Source: Trichoplax sp. H2
Taxonomy: Eukaryota > Placozoa > Uniplacotomia > Trichoplacea
Direction: 5' to 3'
Length of the DNA stretch: 64,000 bases
NCBI GenBank assembly: GCA_003344405.1
Contig: NOWV01000133.1
Coordinates: 124,001-188,000, forward strand
Positions 24,901-35,141 of this stretch are shown here, in pieces. A model generated the notes under the pieces. It saw nothing but the letters and a program-made list of their open reading frames with translations, was not told the origin of the DNA and ran no database searches. Each line of letters begins with the position of its first letter. The first letter of the stretch is position 1. Position numbers and translations under genes: made by a program.

Positions 24901-25231
24901 TAATAATCTAGGCCTGAGATAGTTTAAGAATATCTTTCTTTCCAATCAACTACAGATCGTAAACGAATATCTTCTAGCTGTAATGAAGACCAAATGTAAT
25001 TGTGCAATAAAATTAAAAAGTGCAACCGGCTAAAAAAATATTTATAGCACTTACAGAATTGCTCTTATAATTTTGGATAGTTTCATTCCTTAGCATTAAA
25101 CCTAATCGTTCTTTAAAATCGCCCAAAGTTTTTAATCCCTCCATACTGATAGCATACTTCTTACAGACCTTTTTAGCATCTTTGAAGCTGCATATTTCAT
25201 CAATCTCGCATTGAGTTATGAGATTCTCCAT
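21917..25231 (-). CDS. B2: dynamin-like GTPase with glycine-rich membrane segment
   Basis: Six exons read leftward: 25231-25055, 24773-24563, 24450-24014, 23776-23636, 23553-23234, 23000-21917; 789 aa, every phase joins. Residues 1-59 are the small N-terminal exon, followed by a helical lead-in to about 129. P-loop GEVSAGKSS is at 130-138 and switch-I HTTTCICEL near 155. There is an acidic variable linker before GKVEIY. DSPGIGET is at 282-289 and CNKWD at 350-354. The family signature WKLEDIPIREK is near 514-524. Helical stalk, then a 60-residue glycine/alanine-rich hydrophobic segment near 625-687 with GGVIGGVTGGIG, and a basic-helical tail. G1, G3 and G4 fit a dynamin/mitofusin-type GTPase; the hydrophobic segment fits a membrane-inserting paddle. 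The last exon begins after ACGCAG at 23001, completing the split codon. It is intact. Confidence 0.9.
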
Positions 25232-25284
25232 TTCTTATTGTTATTATTCGTCAGCAACAGTAGTTCCAATAATTTTCAGTAGAA

Positions 25285-25302
25285 TATCCTATATACCAAA
25301 CT
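25285..25302 (-). promoter_or_regulatory. Shared upstream motif of B2
   Basis: The minus strand reads GTTTGGTATATAGGATA about 60-70 bp before the B2 start. It resembles the motif before B1 and the B3 pseudogene and contains a TATA-like core. Confidence 0.3.
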
Positions 25303-27700
25303 ACAGATTCCTAGAATTGAATCCTTAATTAGAAATTTGAAAGGAAGACATTAATTTTCATATTTGCTTCAAAATTTTTCTATAACTATGCAAAAGAGTA
25401 TACGCGTATGTAAAATGTATTAGTTTTGTAGGAAACTTTTATTACGTTAAGGAAAATAGCTGTCATTTAAAGATTTAAAAATATGCAGTATACCACACTG
25501 GCATCAAGTTTATTTGCCAGGATAGAATGATGATTTTTGACTTGATTTTTCGCAGCATACTGCAGTGATTAACGTGGAGGGCTAGGGTATGCTTTTAAGA
25601 ATTGTAGAAATTTCGTAAACGAGAGAATATATCATAAAGATAGGACAATAAACTACAGTATAAACTCAACTTAGTTTTAAACATAATACGATTTTTTAAT
25701 TTATAAAACTCAGGAAATTTGTCTCGGCGAATTTAATTGGCTAAACGTTTCAATAATAGTAATGCTCGATTTTATTTCGGTTTCTCATTAAGCAAAAATG
25801 TCCCTACTTAACTTAAATTACTTAGTAACTTTTGTGAATTTATATAAGTGGATAATATTTTGGTCTTTGATGGATATTGATTCATTTACGGCAAATAAAA
25901 CATAATATTATTTTAGTTTTAAACTAATAGATGCTGAGATCATCCAGAGAGTTTACATTTTACAAATTCTAGCATGTCAAAATCTTTCATAAATTGCATA
26001 TTTCAGCCGTTTGGATTGACTGATACTAATAGAAAATAGTTATACAAGTTAAGTAAACCCTTCTGCGAGCAAGTGACTAACTGGCAAAATATCTTCATCA
26101 TAATTGACAACCACATTCTGGTGTATAACTATACAATAATTAAAATGCTATAGTAATTCTGTACATACTCGTATATTTTATAGCCGTGCATTAATATAAA
26201 AAAGTTCATACTGAGAATTTTTACTCTTACTGCTATGGGTTGACAAACTGAGAACTATCGGGTTGCTAGTGATAGCTGATTCGACAACCTAACGTAATAA
26301 CTACGATTAATATTTTAAACAAAATAAATTTTACGGCTTGCAAACTGTTTCCAGGAATAGATCTAAAATAGTAGATTAAATAGCGTACGGCATTTAAATT
26401 TCTTTTCCTTCCTAATTACTGACAAAAGTTTAAGTAGTTTAGACGCGTATCAGCAGCAGGTTGAAGAAAGTAGACTAGGTGAACATGGATCGTTTGCCTA
26501 CACTATTTAGTATATCAATTGATCCGTTAGCTAATTGAATGATTTTGATATTGCATTTCAATGCTAATAAAGTTAATTAATTACTTTAGGTCTAAGCTTA
26601 CTGATAAAACACCATACCCTTCCAAAGAAATGCTTGCAGTATCTTGATAGCCAATTTTATAAGTATTCGGATATCTGATGTTTCAAATGCATTAAACTAA
26701 TCCTGTTATCGTATTAATGTTGCTGCTGTAGTAGAATGATCGCGATCTACTTTATTAATTTGATCTGGAACGGAAGTACGTTGCGATTCAATATGAAGAT
26801 CAATCAATATGATGAATCATGTCAAGCATAGACATTATTAATTTACGTCAAACCCTGTTGACGTTACGCTGGCATGATGATTGATTAAGCTTAGGCGACA
26901 AAACAAAGTTCATTACAACCCCAGGCGACTAAAAGTTTTATTGTCTTTAGAATAACTGAAACTGTATGGTCCTCCCATGTAATCGCGCTATGATAAATCA
27001 AATATCTTGCTGTTCTAATGTTCGTATCGCGTTGATGGAGGCGTGCAGCATTGGATAATAATTTCTTTTACCTAATTAGGCATTATTTTCTTCGATCATA
27101 GCGCCATAACAAATGATGTTGCTAATTAAACAATTGCTATATTGTTTTTTGATTTCATTTATAGTAGTCCTACTAGTTTCGTCTAGGAGCATCACTTCTT
27201 AATTACGCGATTTTACAGAGTACAATGTTATGTATATAGATGACTATGATAATCACCCTAAATAACATGAAAACTGTTGTTGGTTGTAGCAGAATGAATT
27301 CTGCAGTAATTGCTATTCTCGATCCTTCGGAATCATAATATCAGATTAGAATATGTTGTGTAGGCGAAGTCTCTGAACTCGCGCTATAAGCAGTTTTTCG
27401 ATTTCTAAAGTAATCAAAGGATAACACTAGCCAAAAAGATCTCTTTCTGAGTTTATTAAGAGAGTAGAGGTCTAGGGGGATTTCAAGATGCTGTAACCAC
27501 AATAACTTGAAATAGTATTATGCTTGCAACGCGATGAAAATTGATAGACCAAGTTCGCTACATTTGAATTTGCCTAGAATAAGTATGAGGCCGAAATAAC
27601 GGGTTAACTTCAATCAAAGCTAACAGTCTAGCTGGGATATTGAGTATTAATTTTAGTTAGTTGCAATGAATTTTGAACATAGTATATGATGGAGCATTTT
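25303..27700. other. Intergenic, no gene seen
   Basis: About 2.4 kb of AT-rich sequence upstream of B2. Only short frames with no recognisable similarity; no family exon found. Confidence 0.45.
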
Positions 27701-27726
27701 AGATAGAGGAGAGATCTCCTCTATCT
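27701..27726. repeat. 26-bp near-perfect palindrome
   Basis: AGATAGAGGAGA, two bases, then TCTCCTCTATCT: 12-bp arms that are exact reverse complements around a GA centre. It could be a protein-binding site, a cruciform, or the fused ends of an element. Confidence 0.7.
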
Positions 27727-28204
27727 CAATTTATAAAGGCTACTGTAGATTCTAACAAACTAAGCGCTCTTTAAAATGTCCAAAGGCAGTGCACATATTA
27801 AGATTGAATATCAGCATGATTTTTTAAATGGATGGTAACATGTTAAGGTAGAATGTGAACTTTAAATATGTTTTACCGTGGTAATCAAGATATAACGCGA
27901 CGTAGCAATAATAAGGTATAACGCAGTTTTAAGTTATATCAAGTTTGTCAGCTAGATTCTAAAATATTAGATGTAACTGTTGTGACTGCGATATAAATTT
28001 AAAGATGGCTTTGGTAAAAAAACTAATTAATTTAACAATGTGACATTGTAATGTGTATTACTTCCAACCCTACAGTATCTAGTTACACAAGGAGATTTAG
28101 TTTTCTACGTAGCGGTGGTTAAAAATAATTTATTACTTGAAATATTTCGTTGAATTTTACAGTAGTAGAACTAAAGATAATGCAAATACGCACATAATTA
28201 GCTC

Positions 28205-28520
28205 AAAGCTATCGGCCCCTCTCCCACTCTAAGGAGTGGGCATTTTAGACCTTTCTAGGAAGGATTATTGATAAACATATTTACCCAATCCCTATTTCAG
28301 TCTATTCAAGTAATATCTTATTTTAACTTCCAATACTACTCCTTATTCTAATTAACACTTAATATGGCTCTTGCAAGTGCGAGACCCCAAGCTACGTATG
28401 ATTGCCATCCCTCACTTTGGGTCAATCATATGTCAAGTACTGAGACGTGCAACACTTAATAAGGGTGCCTCTAGCACCGCTAATCTACTATCTTATTTAC
28501 GCGGGGGCTCAGCTTAATCT
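28205..28520. other. GC-enriched hairpin-rich block, candidate structured RNA or element
   Basis: It holds three clean hairpins: CCCACTC-TAAG-GAGTGGG (28223-28240), TATGATTG with CAATCATA (28397-28404/28423-28430) and GGTGC-CTCTA-GCACC (28464-28478). AACACTTAATA occurs twice. It is richer in G and C than its flanks. I recognise no tRNA or known RNA family. It could also be a relic of a mobile element. Confidence 0.3.
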
Positions 28521-28649
28521 AGTTTTCCTACTGATATTTAGCAGGAACTCGAAGCTTTGACATGCTATCTTGAAATACTTCATCACTGTACAGTACATAC
28601 AGACTTTAATTAATGTATGAAATCAGCTAATTTTTAATCATAACCCTAG

Positions 28650-28822
28650 CTGAGTCACTCCTGGCCGAACTAGAAGTTACTGAGGACATCAGTGAAGTTT
28701 ACGATACTGCAGATCGATTAAAATTAGACGTCGATGCAGATAATATCTCATCCTTAAAGGTTCAGATTATGCAGACTATCCTTAAACTACTGACTATTGA
28801 TAGCCAAATTACATATCAAGAT
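28650..28822 (+). pseudogene. Solitary family A N-terminal exon with dead donor
   Basis: After acceptor CCCTAG the frame reads ESLLAELEVTEDIS, then VYDTADRLKLDVDAD, and ends TYQD, matching exon 1 of A1/A3 over all 57 codons. The frame is fully open, but where A1 and A3 have GTAAGT this copy has ATAGAT, so it cannot splice onward normally. No G-domain exon follows; the next recognisable sequence is the opposite-strand B3 pseudogene. Confidence 0.8.
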
Positions 28823-28830
28823 ATAGATAA

Positions 28831-29575
28831 TTACTGCCTGATTAATTGTCTTTTACAGTATTTTGTAACGATCATTAATAATTAATAATTTCATCAATTA
28901 ATAAATCAATAACATAAGATAATCGCGTCTTAGTACCACTTTATTTTCATTTAAATCGATCATTGCTAGTAGATCATATTCAATTATGTTGCATAATGTT
29001 ATCGTATAAGTGATGCATTCTGTTAAGATAAAATTTAACATGTTATAATGTATATCCAATATGCTAATCCTGTATAGTACATTACTTTTGATATAGCATG
29101 CCGTGTGTAAAGAGTTCGATAGAGTAATCTCAATGTAACATTAATGAATGCATGAAATCAACACCGATACTATCCTGTATGGCCGTTTATGAAAATTGAG
29201 TAAATTATCAATAAAGTGACCAGTAGTTAGCTTCTAACGATAAATAAAACATCAAATATTTACGTGGTAAACACTGAGCTTATATTTTATATAATACGAT
29301 CAATCACGCAAAACTAAACCTATACAAGAAATGATCTTAAACAAAGAAATAGTCACCTTAATATTATCATTCTGACACTAATCCGACTGCCCAAAGTATA
29401 ATTATAATTTACGGAAATCGGAGTATAGTTTTACAGAAATTCCACTCAATAATTACCTTAGTATTTAAAAGAAGTTTCTTTCGATACTACCGCAAATATC
29501 TATCTTATCACTAGTGTAGATTTCAAAGAAGTAGATCGCTCTAGATAAATGGTATACTTAATTCTATATTTCGTC
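28831..29575. other. Intergenic, no feature seen
   Basis: AT-rich spacer between the solitary A exon and the 3' end of the B3 pseudogene. Confidence 0.45.
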
Positions 29576-29579
29576 GTTA

Positions 29580-30981
29580 TAACTTTTTAATAGCAGTTTG
29601 GTTTGTAAGAGTGTAATCATATCGAGAAACTCGATCAGTGAGAACTTCGTTTGCCTCTAAATGATGACCCATCTATCTTTGCATTTTCTCAATGGACTGC
29701 CGAATTGGCATGATATATCCTCCACAATTTTTCATAGCTATACCTTCATTGGCTAATTCTAAAATAATTTTAGGAGCATTTTTTACCAATGAAAGAAAAA
29801 TCCGATTTCTCTGCCCAGTAAAATTTGTTGACAGTAGTGTACCTGTTGCTGCAACTAAGCCAACTAAGGAAATAACAAATCCGATGCCAGCTATTATAGT
29901 ACCATCAATTATTCCTCCAGTAACAAGGGCATGAGCTCCTTCAGCTATAGAACTCTCAGTTAGAGCAAATGCAATACCACCGGTAACAGTTCTCGCCACA
30001 ACATTAAACCAAAAAGCAATCTTTAGAATAATGTAGTTCACATATACATGTGGTTATATACAAATGAACAACCGGCAGCACTAATTCGTTTAAGATTAAA
30101 TTAACGATGCTAATTTTTCCAGAACTTATTTCTCCTAAGACGTACAGAAGAAAATATTAACTGTTACTACATCTACAAAAGAATCTAATTAGAGACAAGC
30201 ATGTAAATGCACAGGATGCGTTTCAATGGTTATTAGCTTAATAATTCAGTATTAAGTATATTTTTTGCACCTGCCACTAGGATTTGATATTCCATATTGC
30301 ATAAATATTGAATATGCTCTTTGATACTTTCTAAATACTGTTCATCGAAACGTTCGACTATGTCAATAAGTTCTGGTTCTAATTTTTGAAGGACAAGCTG
30401 ACTTGTCCTTTCTAACAATCTAATTGTTTCTAATTTTACTTTCTCAAATTTAGCAATAACTTCTTTGATTCCTTAAGCAAGCTATAGTCGTTAGGGAAAT
30501 CAGATATTACAGCATAATTTGACGAGCGTATTGCACAATGCATGTTAAATCAATTTATATAAACTTTGGTAAAAATAAAATTTTTCTTTAACTATTAAAA
30601 TTACAGATTATTTAAAGAGATGTTGGTAATTAATTAATAAGTAGAGATGATTTACATCAATTTATATCGTCATAAATAATTTCAGCTCCTATTTTTATAC
30701 ACTTTCAAATAAAACTTTACTATTTACTTCAATAAATTTACGTAATTCTAGAATCAAATATTAACAAGAGTAAAAGATTGGAAAGAATTTTTATAGCACT
30801 TGCAGAAGAATGTTTATAATTTGTAATTGTATGATCCCTTAGAAGCAAACTAATACGTTCTTTAAAATCGTCCACGGATTTTAATCCCTTTGTATTGATG
30901 TTGTACTTCCTACTATTAGCCATAGCAGCTTTGAAGTCATTTATTTTTAAAGATCTCATCATGAGTTTTGATACCAGCCAT
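29580..30981 (-). pseudogene. B3: wrecked family B GTPase
   Basis: Remnants lie in family order on the minus strand. The ATG at 30981 starts a frame that shifts after about 10 codons relative to the rest of exon 1 (30962-30800), and the donor has changed from GTAAGT to GCAAGT. Exon 2 (about 30480-30270) has an in-frame stop at its start but keeps LEPELIDIV and ILVAG. Exon 3 opens GEISSGKIS, so the P-loop Ser is Ile, then TTCICELHYSKDC, a stop, and a direct jump at about 30020 into the glycine-rich segment of the last exon (29990-29680). The rest of exon 3, exons 4 and 5 and the start of exon 6 are deleted, so NKWD and DSPG are gone. The tail EANEVLTD...YDYT remains near 29640-29590 after a stop. 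Confidence 0.85.
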
Positions 30982-31027
30982 TTTAGTTGTTAAAGGTAGT
31001 TCTAATAATCAGAAGCTTGCCAGTTTC

Positions 31028-31046
31028 TTCTATTATGCCAAAAATA
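31028..31046 (-). promoter_or_regulatory. Shared upstream motif of the B3 pseudogene
   Basis: The minus strand reads TTTTTGGCATAATAGAA about 50-60 bp before the dead start codon, the same kind of motif as before B1 and B2. Confidence 0.25.
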
Positions 31047-32281
31047 TAAATTTTAAAAACTGAACGCCTTAAATTAACGTCTTGAATCATGCACCTTTTT
31101 TAAGATTTAGATATATATCAGCGTGTAGAATATTTATTAAAATACAGAATTGATAGCTTTCGAAGTCATTTCTAGTAATACTCTGAGGTAGTTAAAGTAG
31201 TGCACTCGCTTAGGAATTGGAGGAAAATTAGTTTTCTATTACACATATCAATCTAAATGCCATATTGTAAAGGTTTAAAATTTCTCGCTTATAAATCCTA
31301 TGCAGATATATCTTTATATGAATAGGAAAAGCAGAGCAAAATTATAATCGGTTGGTATAGTACATGTATTCCGATAAAGAGGTAGAAACAATGTTTTAAT
31401 TTTGCAATTGTTTTCCTCAAAATCACGACAGATTTACAAACCGAAACTTTAATCCTGTATTGAAGATAAAATGTTATTCTGACAAAGTCCCACAAAACTC
31501 CAAATCTCTAGCTGGTTAAGAACTTGCCCCGTTCGTCTTACCATATATTTATTTAAGATTTATGTAGCCATTTGTGGCTTACACTAAAAATCATACATGG
31601 TAATATTTTTATCATCTTATGGTACCCTTATCTTTAAGAGTCTAATATCATAAATTACCGTAGACAACCAGCGGAAACTTGTAATAAATTGAGTATCATA
31701 CATTAGTGTCTGTAATTACCTTAAATTACGTAGTAACCTTTGAAGTTTAATATATCTGAACTACGTTTCCTTTATTGAAGTGCGTAATACAAGTGTATTT
31801 ATATGATTCATTTACGATAAAATAAATCACTTAATGATATCTAGAATTTCAAAACTATAACTACTAGTAGAGTTTACGTTGTTCAAAAGTACACCAGCAG
31901 AAGGTTGAAATAGTAAGCGACGCATCACGTTCATACTGTACGGTATATACGTAGTAGACATGTCGGTTAGTAAGCTAAATAATAAGTTTTAAACAGTATT
32001 TCAAATCTAGCAAAATTAATATAATTGTATTAAAGTATTTCGATGATTACAATGTATCAAACCAGCACAACGAGAGATATGTAACATCCGGATCTTAACG
32101 ATTTAAGATTATCAACCTAAATAGTCAATTTTGTGTCTTCATACGCGAATTACTAATATTTGAAGTGCATTCAACTGATCCCGTTGCATTAAAATTATGC
32201 AATGAAATAAAATTCTTTCTATTAGCTCTATCTAGAACAATAGCACATGGTGACTAATTTGAAGATCAATATAAAGGCGTC
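31047..32281. other. Intergenic, no gene seen
   Basis: AT-rich sequence upstream of the B3 pseudogene with nothing recognisable. Confidence 0.45.
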
Positions 32282-32607
32282 ATGCCGAGGATTGTCGAGC
32301 AAATTGTTTCCGATCTATTGGCGTTATATGCGTCTGATAATCAATTCAACCTAGAAGACGAGACGCTTTCAATAACTGCCTTAGGCAATGAAATTTTAGT
32401 GGATCTTTAGCCAAATTGAATTTGGTAGTCCTTCCACAAGGTAATGCTACAATAAAAAAAATTGATTTTACTATTTTAGCACGTTTATTTACCATGGATG
32501 GAAACTTACAGTCAAGAGTGATTAAAAGATCACTTCATTTATTAATTCAATTAAACTATCATTCTCATTTAATTAATAATCGTACCATACCTTTAAATTT
32601 GTTATGA
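32282..32607 (+). other. Two adjacent short open frames of unknown origin
   Basis: 32282-32410 opens with ATG (MPRIVEQIVSDLLALY...) and runs 42 codons to a TAG. Right after, a frame from 32416 to 32607 reads LNLVVLPQGNATIKK, then LARLFTMDGNLQSRVIKR. Codon use and amphipathic character look more protein-like than the flanks. I recognise no family. Possibly a broken small gene or retained exons; confidence is low. Confidence 0.2.
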
Positions 32608-32648
32608 ATGATGAAATATCCTAATTTACCTTAATCCAGCCTTAACAC

Positions 32649-32762
32649 GAGCCACTCTTTACTACGATGGTAGCAATTACATGGGAAACGACTAGGGATG
32701 CTGATGAAATTATCGTTATCACCGATCTATTCACTTTGAGCATCGATGGAGACGATAATTGC
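32649..32762 (+). pseudogene. Second solitary family A N-terminal exon relic
   Basis: The frame reads DADEIIVITDLFTLSIDGDDN, which lines up with VDEVFDIADRLELDVDGDDF of A3 exon 1; upstream, EPLF...VAIT lines up with ESLLAEIEAVT with a short insertion. The exon's 3' half and donor are unrecognisable. It has no GTPase exons after it. Confidence 0.6.
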
Positions 32763-35141
32763 CCTTGGGCAATATTTATTCTATTTGCTGTCATAATGAT
32801 ATACATCATACAGTGTACGACACTTGCAGATACGGTAACTTATCATATAGCGTATTTTTCTATTTCGCATTGCATTCGCCAATTCTAAACTTTACTGTAT
32901 TATACTAAAGAGTACAATCATTTGCGAATATCAAACCATCTCGACACGCATTATAGTTAATCCTGCTGTAGTGTTACTTAGTAAATTAGTTCCATTCCAA
33001 AAGGCTTCATAATACCGCTGATTTCAACCCCTAACTTGTTGCACGTATTGTAAAAATACGAAAGCTCAAAAAATAGAAATGGCAATTCTATTCACTTAAA
33101 ATGTTAATTTCATTTAACAATAGCGCGGTAATAAGTAAAGTATCATGTGGTGATCACATTTATTTTCGATACTATTTATGGCCTTCTCGATAAGAAATCA
33201 TTAGTATTCATCTTATTATTATTGTTTTCTATATATTGGTTATATTCATTAAAATTAAATTAGTCCAACTTAAATGTATGCATAGGGACGGAAGTATCCA
33301 GAAAATTGCTATCAAAAGTATTAATATTGGTTGCTAAAATGGAGAGCACAGGTACTGTTGCATTTCTAAAGATTTAATTTATAATCTTTTGGCAACATAT
33401 TTATAAAAAAGAGGATACAGATAGTTCATAAATTGCTCTTTGATACTGGAAAAAGGGTAAAGTAGTAATACCGATTCACTGCTAGTACCATAAGCTGCTG
33501 CTCTAGATGCTCTTAAATTGCTCTTCGTAGAAACTGTTATACAGATTAAATTTTCAGCCTAATGCTACTTTGATCTTATCGCAAATACTAACCGATTACT
33601 ATCACTACTTGTTTATACAAAAAATTACTATATTATCAGTACATTCATGTAAAGTTGTACGAGAGAGACATTTTAGTAAATAATAAGCATATAGGTATAG
33701 AATCCAATACTAAATATAGCCAAGAATCAAAATTGAAAGGTTGTGAGAGAATAGTCCAAGCTGTGCTTTAGATTGTGAGACGATACTAGTGTCTCCTATA
33801 TTTGTAGATGATATTTTAAGGCACGTACTGGATCTATCCTACTGCAATGCTTGCTTGTATTGCAACACTGATATCTTAATAGATTCTATTGGGTTATTTG
33901 GAATTTGAAAGATTTACTGTCGCGATTTCATTAAAAGTACTTGCTATAACATTTTTGAGACACTATTACAACATAAAAATTTACTAAATTAGCTCTGTAG
34001 CGTTCAAAATTATTTTGATTACCTACACAAGTAGACATAGAATAAATAATACTACTTCATGATATCATTTATGAATAGATAAAGGTCAGAAATCCTATAT
34101 TTTGATATTATCTAGTATTGAATGTTTTTTAAATGTCAAACCCACTGTGAATGCGAGGATAGTGCATATGATAAATGCAAAAGTAACTTCTCAAAAAGGC
34201 AAAAAAGAAACTTAGACTAAAAGCTTATTCTGAGATGCGAATACAGCAAACTTTAATAAAGACTAATATAACTTTATGCTGCTATAATAATTTCATTAGT
34301 TATATAAGAATAAAATATAGTATATAAGATAACAGGCAATTTTAAGGAAGGTTAATTTTAAAATTTTCCCTTACAGCCATTATTGCATAAAGCTGTATTG
34401 TTTTTCCAGTTTCAGATTTACGCTTACCGATCGTAGTTGCATTTGTACCATACTAGACTCTGTAGTTGATAATTGTAGATAAAACGCCCTTATAGCTAGA
34501 TTAGGATTACACTATTAATTTAGTGACATTAAGTAATTAAGGGCAGTTTGCAAAATGACAGATTTCGCATACGGTCTCGTTCATATTAAAGGAATAGTAA
34601 TACTCTTCAAAAATTAATATCAGTAGTGCATGTTAAGTAGCTGTGAAGTTATGCAGATATAAAATGCTCCGTATATTCAGTTGTAAGTAATTCAGTTTTG
34701 TATTTTATTTTTTGCTTATTAGATTGATGGAGACATTATCAACGTGTCTCCTTCTGATTTATACGCATATTGCACTCATTGCTCGCTGTATCTTCGTGTA
34801 TTTATTGATTCTTATTAGTTTAATAGGCATTTTCTTATAAATTACGTAAGTTCAACGTAATGACACCGCAGTTGTAGTAGAAAAGATCATTTTATTATTT
34901 CTCTTTAAATCCCTAAAATACGTTAGGAAATCTACAATCTTCTACTTATGGTTTATTCCAAACTTTAATAAATTACCATAAATTTCGTTACCGGTATAGA
35001 TGTTATTATAATTAATTAATAGTATTAGAAATGTAGTAAAATTGGATCCTAAGCTTTAATCAGGTACTGTTGCGATTATGACTTGGTAAATTTTTATGCA
35101 TGATTAATTGATTTAAAATTATTCAAATAGTCAACATTCGT
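32763..35141. other. Intergenic upstream of A2
   Basis: About 2.4 kb, AT-rich, with no gene or family exon recognised. The A2 promoter presumably lies near its right end, but I see no decisive element. Confidence 0.45.

Noticed and set aside
32667-32888. 73-codon open frame read as a separate small membrane protein
   Set aside because: Its first half is better explained as the decayed family A N-terminal exon; the hydrophobic second half has no support.
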